Below, in pieces: positions 1 to 6,745 of a DNA stretch of 8,905 bases. Position 1 is the stretch's first letter, and every line of letters begins with the position of its first letter. Origin of the DNA: Thiotrichaceae bacterium (GTDB lineage Bacteria > Pseudomonadota > Gammaproteobacteria > Thiotrichales > Thiotrichaceae); NCBI GenBank assembly GCA_027009095.1, contig JALVDG010000319.1, positions 1 to 8,905 of the forward strand. The letters are read 5' to 3'. Position numbers and translations under genes: made by a program. Under the pieces are notes generated by a model, which was not told the DNA's origin, ran no database searches, and saw only the letters and a list, made by a program, of their open reading frames with translations.

Positions 1-2870
1 AACATCGTATTATTTTAGCCACTAATGTCGCAGAAACATCGTTAACCGTCCCGGGTATTAAGTATGTGATTGACACAGGTTTAGCACGAATCTCCCGCTA
101 CTCATGGCGCTCCCGCGTACAACGTTTACCCATAGAAGCTATTTCACAAGCATCTGCCAATCAACGCTCAGGGCGTTGTGGACGTGTCAGTGACGGTATT
201 GCCATTCGCCTCTATAGCGAGGATGATTTTAATGCGCGTGATGAATTCACGATACCCGAAATCTTACGCACCAATCTTGCCTCAGTTATTTTAATGATGT
301 CTACCTTGAGCCTTGGCAAAATTGAAGACTTTCCTTTTGTAGAGCCACCTGATAAGCGTATGGTACGCGATGGTTTTAAATTGCTCTATGAAATTGGCGC
401 AGTCAATAAAGATCACAAAGTCACCACATTAGGCAGGCGACTCGCACATTTACCAATCGATACTCGTTTAGCACGGATGTTACTCGCGGCAAACGATGAG
501 GGCGCATTACGCGAAGTCTTAATTATTGTCAGTGCTTTAGCGATTCAAGACCCACGCGAGCGTCCATTAGACAAGCAACAAGCCGCAGATGAAAAACATA
601 ATCGCTTTAAAGATAAAAAATCTGACTTTATTAGCTACTTATTACTTTGGGATTATTATCAAGAAAAGAAAAAAGAGCTATCTCAAGGTCAGCTAAGGCG
701 ATTATGCAAAAAAGAATTTCTTTCTTATATGCGTATGCGCGAGTGGTTTGATACCCATAAACAGCTCCGCATGAGCTTGCTCGATGCAAAAATAAAAGAA
801 AACACACAAGAAGCCCACCCTGATGCGATTCATCGTAGCTTACTAACAGGTCTACTCGGACATATTGGCTTTCAAGAAGAAAAACGCGAATACCTTGGTG
901 CAAATAATCGCAAATTTCATATTTTCCCTGGCTCTAGTCTTAGTAAAAAACCACCCAAATGGGTGATGGCAGCAGAATTAGTTGAAACATCACGGCTTTA
1001 TGCACGTACCGTTGCCAGTATCCAGCCACAGTGGGTGGAAAAAATAGGAAAACATCTACTTCGACATCATTATAGTGAGCCACGCTGGGAAAAAAGACCT
1101 GCACAGGTTGGCGCCAATGAACGTACTTCTTTTTATGGTATTACTATTACGCCACAACGTCGTGTTAATTATGGCCCGATTGATAGCGTCGTATCGAGGC
1201 AAATATTTATTCGTCATGCCTTGGTTTACGGTGAATATCAATGCAAGGCTCCCTTCTTTCTACATAACCTACGCTTGGTTGAAGACATCGAGACGCTGGA
1301 GGCAAAATCACGCCGTCGCGATATTTTGGTTGATGAAGATACCTTATATGATTTTTACGATCAGCATATCCCTCCCCATATTTACAGCGGCAAAGCCTTT
1401 GAGAAATGGCGCAAAAAAGTCGAAAGCGAAAATCCTGAGACACTCTTTTTAACACGCGAACTGTTAATGCAACGAGATGACTCGCATGTCGATCATCATC
1501 AATACCCCGACCATATCACGGTACAAGGCATGCAATTACCACTACGTTATCACTTCGAGCCAGGGCGTAAAGACGATGGTGTAACGGTAAAAGTACCAAT
1601 CACTGCATTAGGACAGTTAAAATCAGCTCCTTTTGAGTACCTTGTGCAAGGTATGCTAGAAGAGAAAATAATCAGTTTTATTCGTAGCCTACCCAAACAA
1701 ATCCGCAAACAGTTTGTACCTGCACCTGAATATGCCAAAGCCTGTATGGAGTCGATACAAACCAGTGATACCCCTTTTGTTGTGGCCATTGCTCATCAAC
1801 TCCACCGCATGACAGGCAATAAAATAGATCATCAAATCTTAAAACAAATTCAGTTTGATGATCATTTATTAATGCGCTTTGAAGTGGTTGATGAAGCAGG
1901 CAAAATGGTAAAAGCAGGGCGCGATCTCGAACAGCTTAAAAATATCACTCGCCATAAAACCAATGAGCACATCGCTAAACAGAGCAATAACACCATCGAG
2001 CGCGAAGGTATACGTAGCTGGGATTTTGACACACTGCCTAAAACCGTCATTATTGACAGTATGGGCATGAAAATTAAAACATGGACTGCCTTAGTCGATC
2101 AGGGCGATAGCGTGGCAATTAAGTTATTTGACTCCGAAGAAAAAGCCCAGCAACAAACAGGCTTATTAAAACTACTGATACTTTCTTGCAATAAAGAACA
2201 TAAATACCTAAAAAATAATCTGCCCAATATTCAACGCCACTGTTTGCACTATGCCTCTACAGGTAAATGCGAAGAACTAAAACAAAGTATTATCAAAAAT
2301 ACATTTCGCCTGTGTTTTGATACAGAAAACTTCCAATGTTTCAATAAAGATGAATTTGAAGCCCACATCGAAAATCATCGTAGCCAACTGGTTTCACAGG
2401 CTAACGATATTTGTCATCAATTAGATATTATTTTAAGTTTTCATCACAAGGTAAAAAAAGCACTCAAAGGTAATATCAACCCCGCATGGTTAGATGCTTT
2501 AAGTGATATTACCGAACACCTGAACTCGCTGATATATGTAGGGTTTCTTGATAAGCTAAATATGCATGAATTACGCCAATACCCTCGTTATCTTAAAGGC
2601 TTACAACGTCGCATTGAAAAATTAATGGACAATAGCCACAAAGACCGTAGCTTACGCTTACAAATTCAACCGCACTGGCAAAGCTATCAAAAACAAATAG
2701 CAACAGATAAAAATAAATCACTCTCACCGCGTTACAAAACAGCAATGCAAGAATACCGCTGGATGCTTGAAGAATTTCGCGTCTCCCTTTTTGCGCAAGA
2801 ATTAGGAACGGCAATGCCAATTTCTGAAAAACGGTTAAAGAAAAAATGGAAAGAAATAAGTGAGCTATAA
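1..2870 (+). CDS. hrpA: ATP-dependent RNA helicase HrpA, C-terminal 955 residues (5' end outside window)
   Basis: This is a DEAH-box RNA helicase. E. coli HrpA acts on mRNA-bound ribosomes and helps resolve stalled or collided ones (family knowledge). The frame is open from base 3 and begins inside helicase motif V (ATNVAETSLTVPG, then KYVIDTGLARISRYS). Motif VI (QRSGRCGR) follows at 162-185. The HA2/winged-helix region (GFKLLYEIGAV, then TTLGRRLAHLPIDTRLARMLLAA) and the OB-fold region (LLTGLLGHIGF, then FHIFPGSSLSKKPPKW) come next. The remaining ~580 residues match the DUF3418 extension that separates HrpA from shorter DEAH proteins. The E. coli protein is about 1300 residues, so roughly 340 N-terminal residues with motifs I-III lie upstream. 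The GTG at 66 is not a start, because conserved motif V precedes it in frame. No frameshift is visible. It ends in TAA at 2870. Confidence 0.96.
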   Translation, partial: HRIILATNVAETSLTVPGIKYVIDTGLARISRYSWRSRVQRLPIEAISQASANQRSGRCGRVSDGIAIRLYSEDDFNARDEFTIPEILRTNLASVILMMSTLSLGKIEDFPFVEPPDKRMVRDGFKLLYEIGAVNKDHKVTTLGRRLAHLPIDTRLARMLLAANDEGALREVLIIVSALAIQDPRERPLDKQQAADEKHNRFKDKKSDFISYLLLWDYYQEKKKELSQGQLRRLCKKEFLSYMRMREWFDTHKQLRMSLLDAKIKENTQEAHPDAIHRSLLTGLLGHIGFQEEKREYLGANNRKFHIFPGSSLSKKPPKWVMAAELVETSRLYARTVASIQPQWVEKIGKHLLRHHYSEPRWEKRPAQVGANERTSFYGITITPQRRVNYGPIDSVVSRQIFIRHALVYGEYQCKAPFFLHNLRLVEDIETLEAKSRRRDILVDEDTLYDFYDQHIPPHIYSGKAFEKWRKKVESENPETLFLTRELLMQRDDSHVDHHQYPDHITVQGMQLPLRYHFEPGRKDDGVTVKVPITALGQLKSAPFEYLVQGMLEEKIISFIRSLPKQIRKQFVPAPEYAKACMESIQTSDTPFVVAIAHQLHRMTGNKIDHQILKQIQFDDHLLMRFEVVDEAGKMVKAGRDLEQLKNITRHKTNEHIAKQSNNTIEREGIRSWDFDTLPKTVIIDSMGMKIKTWTALVDQGDSVAIKLFDSEEKAQQQTGLLKLLILSCNKEHKYLKNNLPNIQRHCLHYASTGKCEELKQSIIKNTFRLCFDTENFQCFNKDEFEAHIENHRSQLVSQANDICHQLDIILSFHHKVKKALKGNINPAWLDALSDITEHLNSLIYVGFLDKLNMHELRQYPRYLKGLQRRIEKLMDNSHKDRSLRLQIQPHWQSYQKQIATDKNKSLSPRYKTAMQEYRWMLEEFRVSLFAQELGTAMPISEKRLKKKWKEISEL

Positions 2871-2891
2871 TATTCTTGTAACTACTCAGAG

Positions 2892-2976
2892 TGAACTCTA
2901 TTTTATTCGAGTTCAAAGCAAAAGGGCGGAGTTTATAAGTATATAAGCACTTTAAACCGCCTAATCAACCGATTAG
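2892..2976. other. Hairpin cluster downstream of hrpA, possible weak terminator
   Basis: Three small foldbacks occur in 85 bases after the hrpA stop. TGAACTC/GAGTTCA (2892-2898 with 2909-2915) is a perfect 7-bp stem with a 10-nt loop. GGCGG plus TTTA (2925-2935) pairs with TAAA plus CCGCC (2953-2961), with a 2-nt bulge. CTAATC/GATTAG (2961-2966 with 2971-2976) is a 6-bp stem with an AACC tetraloop. None is followed by a clear T-run on the plus strand, so intrinsic termination is only a possibility; mRNA 3'-end protection would also fit. The rest of the spacer up to 3139 shows no convincing gene. Confidence 0.35.
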
Positions 2977-3014
2977 AAGAAAAGTTTAAAAAATCATCTG
3001 CTTAAAATGACTAA

Positions 3015-3045
3015 TTGCACTACAATTACAAGCTACTGTGATAAC
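3015..3045 (+). promoter_or_regulatory. Candidate promoter for the SASA-type esterase gene
   Basis: TTGCAC at 3015-3020 resembles a -35 box (consensus TTGACA). TGTGATAAC at 3037-3045 resembles a weak, possibly extended, -10 element, with a spacer of about 18-19 bases. It lies about 95 bases before the chosen start. In DNA this AT-rich such matches are common, so support is modest. Confidence 0.25.
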
Positions 3046-3105
3046 TTTTTATTAAAAAAGCTATCCATGCATATAATTGAACCTTACACATAATTACATG
3101 CAAGG

Positions 3106-3126
3106 TTTGAAAATATTATTTTCAAA
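3106..3126 (+). promoter_or_regulatory. 9-bp hairpin just upstream of the esterase ribosome-binding site
   Basis: TTTGAAAAT (3106-3114) and ATTTTCAAA (3118-3126) are perfect inverted repeats around a 3-nt ATT loop. The 3' arm runs into the only purine-rich stretch before the start codon (AAAAGGG, 3124-3130), with ATG at 3140. The hairpin could limit ribosome access, but the stem is almost all A-T and therefore weak. A second inverted pair, AACCTT/AAGGTT, overlaps it upstream (about 3080-3107). Confidence 0.3.
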
Positions 3127-3139
3127 AGGGCGCTGTGCA

Positions 3140-4102
3140 ATGATAAAACAACTCAAAATATTTACCATCACCATTCTTATCACCTTTTTCTATCTAAACC
3201 TCCCTCTTTTATCTTCTGCTCAAGCCTCTGAGCTTTCTCTTAATGATGTTATTCGTAAAGTTAACTCACAACTCTCTCTCACAACCATTATTGACCAAGT
3301 TAATAGGCAACTTTCTCGCTCTTACACTAAAAACAGATCAGTCTTAAGAGTTGCTTATACCAGAAATCCTAAACTATTAAGCAATAGTAATGAACTCGTC
3401 TTTATTCTTGCAGGACAGTCAAATATGGCAGGTTTTGGAACAACAGCTAAACTACCTGCTTCTTACAGACGTACCCCCTCAAATGTAGAATTTTACTTTA
3501 ATGGCTACCCCGCTAAAATGAGTCGCTTTGCTCGTTTTGGTCCTGAAATTAGCTTTGCTCATGCTATTTCTCGTCACTTTCCACACAAAAAAATTAAATT
3601 AATAAAATTTGCAGTTGGTGGCACTTCCTTATTCGCTTGGGATCCTAGTTGGCGATTAAGCAAGGCTCGCCTCACCAGAAATGCAAGTGCAGGCCCCTTA
3701 TTCAAAAAGCTACTCCAAACAATTAGAACACATACCACAGGAACACACTTATCAGCTATTCTCTGGATGCAAGGAGAAACAGATGCCCGTTATCCAGGTG
3801 CTGCTCGTAGTTATATGAAAAACTTATCGCACTTTGTTCGTGCTTTACGTAGAGAATTAAAAGCTCCCTCTTTAGCTTTTTATATTGGAGAAGTTGACCC
3901 CCCTGCAACATCTTTCCCTTATCGAGATATTGTCAGAAAAGCACAAAGAAGATCATCAGCCTACATAAAAAATACCCTCTTGGTTTCAACCAAAGGTCTA
4001 GCTAAACGCGGAGATCACTTGCACTATAATACAGAGGGACAAATTGCCTTAGGTTTACGTTTTGCTCAAGCTTATATACAAACACACAGGTATCATCATT
4101 AA
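3140..4102 (+). CDS. Exported SGNH-fold esterase with sialate O-acetylesterase (SASA/DUF303-like) domain
   Basis: This is a 320-residue probable carbohydrate O-acetyl or related ester hydrolase acting outside the cytoplasm. Residues 1-29 form a signal peptide: basic MIKQLK, a hydrophobic core, then SSAQA before SELS. The catalytic domain starts near residue 87. FILAGQSNM places the nucleophile at Ser94, AVGGTS (159-163) is the oxyanion-region block, WMQGETDA (209-216) is the family's signature block, and GDHLHYNTEGQ (291-301) gives Asp292 and His295 of the triad. These are the features of the SASA domain (PF03629) and its carbohydrate-esterase relatives; the substrate cannot be read from sequence. 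Residues 35-59 hold two similar short segments, DVIRKVNSQLS and TIIDQVNRQLS. ATG 3140 was chosen over an upstream TTG at 3077 because it yields a clean signal peptide and has AAAAGGG upstream. It stands alone, with large gaps on both sides. Confidence 0.85.
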   Translation: MIKQLKIFTITILITFFYLNLPLLSSAQASELSLNDVIRKVNSQLSLTTIIDQVNRQLSRSYTKNRSVLRVAYTRNPKLLSNSNELVFILAGQSNMAGFGTTAKLPASYRRTPSNVEFYFNGYPAKMSRFARFGPEISFAHAISRHFPHKKIKLIKFAVGGTSLFAWDPSWRLSKARLTRNASAGPLFKKLLQTIRTHTTGTHLSAILWMQGETDARYPGAARSYMKNLSHFVRALRRELKAPSLAFYIGEVDPPATSFPYRDIVRKAQRRSSAYIKNTLLVSTKGLAKRGDHLHYNTEGQIALGLRFAQAYIQTHRYHH

Positions 4103-4467
4103 AGATCATACTTAATATTACTTTTTATGGATAAAACTAATAACGACTAATACATTGGACGGATGAGTACATCGACTTGATCAAATTAATAACATTTAAC
4201 CTTTAAATAGAACCATTATCTGCCACATCAACGCTTTTATCAGTAAAGCTAGTGAAAGATATGGTTTACTCTCTTATCATTCCAGAGAAATACATTGGAA
4301 GAATCTACTTAGTCTAATGAGGCTATAATAGTCAATATAATTATTGGAAATATGATATTGCAATAGAATTTATCTTTCAAACTGCTACAAAGCTAACAGC
4401 TTGTTCTTTAATCACAATGATTTTACAGGTTCTTCTCTAAATTCACGGATGTACATGAGATTATACA
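4103..4467. other. Non-coding spacer, 365 bp
   Basis: No supported gene was found on either strand: frames are broken by stops and no recognisable protein remnant emerges. The direct repeat AATACATTGGA occurs twice (4149-4159 and 4289-4299, 140 bp apart). An isolated TATAAT lies at 4324-4329 with no matching -35 at normal spacing. The segment presumably holds the ankyrin gene's promoter, but no candidate is convincing, and no clear Shine-Dalgarno precedes ATG 4468. Confidence 0.5.
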
Positions 4468-5292
4468 ATGAAGGAAAAAAATAAATCCCCCCTGCCAAAA
4501 ATAGTTTTCCCACTCTCTTTATTAGTGCTAGTGGCTACTCAAACTACAAGTGCAAAAACAAACCCTCTCGCACTAACTCAAGCGGAAATGCAGAGCATTG
4601 TTAATGGCAAAATAGAAAAAGTACAAGCTGCACGTAGATTTGTTCCTCAAGCAAAACCTGTTTATCACCGCCCTGCTCCGCCTGTAAGGCGTACCCCTGC
4701 AAAGCGACCTCCTGTAAAACATACCCCCGCAAGGCGTGCTTCTGTTACAAAACGACCTCCTGCAAGGAGAGCTGTGCAACACCGTCCTCGTCCTCCCGTT
4801 CAGACTCGATATCGTCGCCCACAAGCTAAACGCTATGTTGCACCTGTTCGTCGAGTAGCCCCCCCTGCTAACTTACCTGCATGGAGACGACCTGCAAGCC
4901 ATACTGAAACACGTGGTTCTGGCGATGCTATTTTTGCAGCAGCAAAAAATAGAAATATGCGTCTGTTGCAACAAATATTAGAAAGTGGAGTTGATATTAA
5001 TCATCGTAATTTTAATGGTGAAACAGCTTTGCATATAGCAGCTTCACTAGGTAATGTACAAATGGTTAATTTTTTACTGGCTAATGGTGCACAAATAAAC
5101 GGACTCACAGGAAAAAGATGGTTACCCATTCACCATGCTATACGCTTTAATCACCCTGTTGTTGCCAATATATTAATTGCACGTGGAGCATCGTTATGGC
5201 AAAAAAATTCTGATGGACTAAGCCCGCTTGATTTTGCCGCAAAGTCTAACAACCCACGAATCAAAGCTATTGCAAGAAGTCGTGGACGCTAA
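4468..5292 (+). CDS. Exported ankyrin-repeat protein with Arg/Pro-rich repeat linker
   Basis: This is a 274-residue protein in three parts. Residues 1-29 look like a signal peptide: MKEKNK, a hydrophobic stretch KIVFPLSLLVLVA, then TTSA. Residues ~56-142 are a very basic, low-complexity Arg/Lys/Pro/Ala region built partly from 10-residue repeats (PPVRRTPAKR, PPVKHTPARR). Residues ~151-274 are ankyrin repeats: a degenerate first unit, then GETALHIAASLGNVQMVNFL (184-203), then LPIHHAIRFNHPVVANILIARGA, and a capping unit GLSPLDFAAKSNN. Ankyrin domains bind proteins; the cationic, proline-stiffened linker could bind peptidoglycan, LPS or nucleic acid (inference). The partner is unknown. It has no operon partner: 365 bp upstream are empty and a hairpin follows. 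Poor Shine-Dalgarno context makes the exact start less certain, though the signal peptide supports it. Confidence 0.82.
   Translation: MKEKNKSPLPKIVFPLSLLVLVATQTTSAKTNPLALTQAEMQSIVNGKIEKVQAARRFVPQAKPVYHRPAPPVRRTPAKRPPVKHTPARRASVTKRPPARRAVQHRPRPPVQTRYRRPQAKRYVAPVRRVAPPANLPAWRRPASHTETRGSGDAIFAAAKNRNMRLLQQILESGVDINHRNFNGETALHIAASLGNVQMVNFLLANGAQINGLTGKRWLPIHHAIRFNHPVVANILIARGASLWQKNSDGLSPLDFAAKSNNPRIKAIARSRGR
4678..4767 (+). repeat. Three imperfect 30-bp tandem repeats coding for 10-residue Pro/Arg units
   Basis: Three 30-bp units encode PPVRRTPAKR, PPVKHTPARR and ASVTKRPPAR (residues 71-100 of the ankyrin protein). The pattern degrades downstream but the composition remains Arg/Pro-rich to about residue 142. 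The units are similar at DNA level (for example CCTGTAAGGCGTACCCCTGC against CCTGTAAAACATACCCCCGC), pointing to growth by duplication. Confidence 0.65.
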
Positions 5293-5340
5293 GAGATATC
5301 TCTAATTATAAACACTCTAAAACCATAGCGTTTTAGAGTG
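5292..5340 (+). terminator. 11-bp hairpin terminator candidate after the ankyrin gene
   Basis: CACTCTAAAAC (5313-5323) pairs perfectly with GTTTTAGAGTG (5330-5340) around a 6-nt CATAGC loop, 20 bases after the stop codon. A perfect 12-nt palindrome AGAGATATCTCT (5292-5303) precedes it. The sequence after the stem (CCTGTATTATT) has no continuous T-run, so it is a strong hairpin but an imperfect intrinsic terminator. Confidence 0.55.
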
Positions 5341-5371
5341 CCTGTATTATTGGTCATGATTTAAAGTCTAG

Positions 5372-5378
5372 CTAGCAC
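5372..5378 (+). repeat. Left target-site duplication of the cassette (CTAGCAC)
   Basis: CTAGCAC lies directly outside the left inverted repeat, which begins AGTTTTT at 5379. The same seven bases in the same orientation lie directly outside the right inverted repeat at 6746-6752. A short direct repeat abutting inverted ends is the mark of transposition. Confidence 0.7.
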
Positions 5379-5430
5379 AGTTTTTCAGACAAATAATTTC
5401 TTGATAACAGGAGTGAAAACTTCGGCTTTT
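5379..5430 (+). repeat. Left terminal inverted repeat of the cassette
   Basis: This 52-bp end is about 87% identical to the reverse complement of 6693-6745, with one gap and six mismatches. It contains TGAAAA/TTTTCA (5414-5419 with 5427-5432) around a UUCG-containing loop. Just beyond, TATCAAG (5435-5441) pairs with CTTGATA (5400-5406), so the leader of the DUF2237 transcript can fold into an extended interrupted hairpin. Confidence 0.72.
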
Positions 5431-5512
5431 CAGCTATCAAGATAAAGTTTAATAAATGATTATCTATAGCTCTATTTTGCGCCCCCCTCCTTTAAAAGTA
5501 CTTTATAAAAAT

Positions 5513-5893
5513 ATGACACCAGATAATAATACCTTGAATGTATTTAATGAACCTCTCGTTTCTTGCGGTGAAAACCCTATAACTAGATTTTTTCGTGATA
5601 GGAGTTGTAATACCTGTAAAGAGGATGTTGGTTCGCATACTGTTTGTATCAAAGCAACGACAAAGTTTCTTAGCTTCTCCAAATCAATTGGCAATGACTT
5701 ATCAACTCCACTGCCAGAATTTGGCTTTCCAGGCTTAAAAGATGGCGATACTCGGTGTTTGTGTGTAGCTCGTTGTTTAGAAGCACACGAAAAAGATAGC
5801 GCTTCAAGAGTTCATTTAACTCGTACTCACAAACGAGCTTTAGAAGTTGTTCCGCTCGAAACACTAAAAATATATGCTGCTGATTTAAATTAA
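5513..5893 (+). CDS. DUF2237 family protein
   Basis: This is a 126-residue small soluble protein of the DUF2237 family (PF09996), whose biochemical role is not established as far as I know. The family signature is nearly complete: NVFNEPLVSC (9-18), PITRFFRDRSCNTCKEDVGS (22-41), HTVC (42-45), FLSFSKSIGNDLSTPLPEFG (52-71), FPGLKDGDTRCLC (72-84), and C-terminal ALEVVPLETLKIYA (109-122). Conserved cysteines 18, 32, 45, 82 and 84 could bind metal or be redox active (inference). ATG 5513 is preferred over ATG 5456, which would add 19 residues absent from the family pattern; neither has a good Shine-Dalgarno. The gene is followed after 2 bases by the HAD gene, so both are probably co-transcribed, and both lie inside the inverted-repeat cassette. 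Confidence 0.85.
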   Translation: MTPDNNTLNVFNEPLVSCGENPITRFFRDRSCNTCKEDVGSHTVCIKATTKFLSFSKSIGNDLSTPLPEFGFPGLKDGDTRCLCVARCLEAHEKDSASRVHLTRTHKRALEVVPLETLKIYAADLN

Positions 5894-5895
5894 TC

Positions 5896-6675
5896 ATGGC
5901 AGATAATCAACCAATTAAAACAAACAACAATGTTGTGTATGCCCTAGATTTTGATGGTGTTATTTGTGATAGTGCAATAGAGACTAGTATCACAGGCTGG
6001 AAAGCGGCTCAAACACTCTGGCAAGATATGCCGGATAGCCCTCCCTCAAAAAAACTTATTTCTGATTTTCGCAAAGTGCGTCCATACCTTGAAACGGGTT
6101 ATGAAGCAATTTTAATTATGCGATTATTACAGCAAGGTCTTTCCATCACTAAATTGTGCAATCATTACCAAGAAGAGTTAAAACTACTTATTCACAATCA
6201 TCATCTGGATACTAAAACCCTTAAACACTTATTTGGAAAAACCAGAGACCACTGGATTAAGCAAGACCGACAAGACTGGCTGAATATGAACCCTTTTTTT
6301 GCAGGTATTCAACAGGCTTTAAAACAGCTCGAACATAAGACTTGGTATATTATCACCACCAAACAAACACGCTTTGTTGAGCTAATCCTTCAGGCTAATA
6401 ATATAAAACTCAATATTGATGCGATCTACGGCATGGAATGCCAAATGAGTAAAATAGAGGCTTTGCTTTATTTAAACAAACAGCATGCTTCCAAAAAAAT
6501 CATTTTTATTGAGGATCGCCTACCTACACTTATAGACATAAATGCTCACCCACAATTACAAACGATAAAGCTACAACTTGTATCATGGGGTTATAACACC
6601 CCAGCCGATAGGCAATATGTAAAAAATACATCAATCTCATTAATCAATGCTACACATAATCTAATCAGTTACTGA
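5896..6675 (+). CDS. HAD-superfamily hydrolase (phosphoglycolate phosphatase-like)
   Basis: This 259-residue putative phosphatase shows all four HAD motifs. Motif I is ALDFDGVICDS (nucleophile Asp18, acid/base Asp20). Motif II is YIITTKQTRF (Thr154/Thr155). Motif III is the Lys in MSKIEALL (Lys186). Motif IV is IIFIEDRLPTL (Glu206, Asp207). The ~110 residues between motifs I and II form an all-helical C1-type cap, containing VRPYLETGYEAILIMRLLQQ (61-80) and RDHWIKQDRQDWLNMNPFF. This resembles a conserved HAD group that I recall from cyanobacteria and gammaproteobacteria; the substrate is unassigned. Because motif I is intact, a small phosphorylated substrate is likely. It begins 2 bases after the DUF2237 stop, with no good Shine-Dalgarno of its own, suggesting translational coupling. 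It ends 17 bases before the right inverted repeat of the cassette. Confidence 0.85.
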   Translation: MADNQPIKTNNNVVYALDFDGVICDSAIETSITGWKAAQTLWQDMPDSPPSKKLISDFRKVRPYLETGYEAILIMRLLQQGLSITKLCNHYQEELKLLIHNHHLDTKTLKHLFGKTRDHWIKQDRQDWLNMNPFFAGIQQALKQLEHKTWYIITTKQTRFVELILQANNIKLNIDAIYGMECQMSKIEALLYLNKQHASKKIIFIEDRLPTLIDINAHPQLQTIKLQLVSWGYNTPADRQYVKNTSISLINATHNLISY

Positions 6676-6692
6676 TTATACTGAGTAGTTAC

Positions 6693-6745
6693 AAAAGCTG
6701 AAGCTTTCACTCCTGTTATTAGGAAATTATTTCTCTAAAAAAACT
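6693..6745 (-). repeat. Right terminal inverted repeat of the cassette
   Basis: This is the partner of 5379-5430. Read on the minus strand it carries AAAGC-TTCA-GCTTT, a 5-bp stem with a tetraloop, at the position where the left copy has AAAAC-TTCG-GCTTTT. The hairpin is thus kept in both copies despite base changes. It lies 17 bases downstream of the HAD stop and might also serve as a transcript end. Confidence 0.72.

Larger units (their letters stand above)
5379..6745. mobile_element. Putative transposase-less mobile cassette carrying DUF2237 and HAD genes
   Basis: This 1367-bp segment is bounded by imperfect inverted repeats. The left end reads inward AGTTTTTCAGACAAATAATT and continues to 5430; the right end, read on the minus strand from 6745, is AGTTTTTTTAGAGAAATAAT and continues to 6693. 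By hand alignment 46 of 53 columns match, including an unbroken 15-base block ATAACAGGAGTGAAA. Both ends are abutted by CTAGCAC direct repeats. The interior holds only two passenger genes. This matches the concept of a mobile insertion cassette: insertion-sequence ends around non-transposase genes, mobilised in trans. The family of the donor transposase cannot be named; a 7-bp duplication is not diagnostic. The insertion point lies between convergent genes. Confidence 0.65.

Noticed and set aside
66..68. GTG as the start codon of the hrpA frame
   Set aside because: The frame is open to the window edge and the residues before it are the conserved helicase motif V, so the gene simply enters from the left.
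3077..3139. TTG 3077 as the esterase start
   Set aside because: It would put 21 residues in front of a good signal peptide, has no Shine-Dalgarno, and overlaps the leader hairpins.
4220..4320. Possible transposase remnant in the spacer before the ankyrin gene
   Set aside because: Short readable stretches (for example ICHINAFISKASERYGLLSY) match no transposase I recognise and are quickly interrupted by stops.
5460..5500. C-rich stretch GCGCCCCCCTCC as a regulatory G-quadruplex or anti-Shine-Dalgarno element
   Set aside because: It holds one short C run only, and the possible pairing with AGGAG at 5409-5413 is too short and distant to support a claim.
5456..5512. ATG 5456 as the DUF2237 start
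   Set aside because: The extra 19 residues do not resemble the family, whose conserved part starts just after ATG 5513; neither start has a good ribosome site, so this is a choice on family length.
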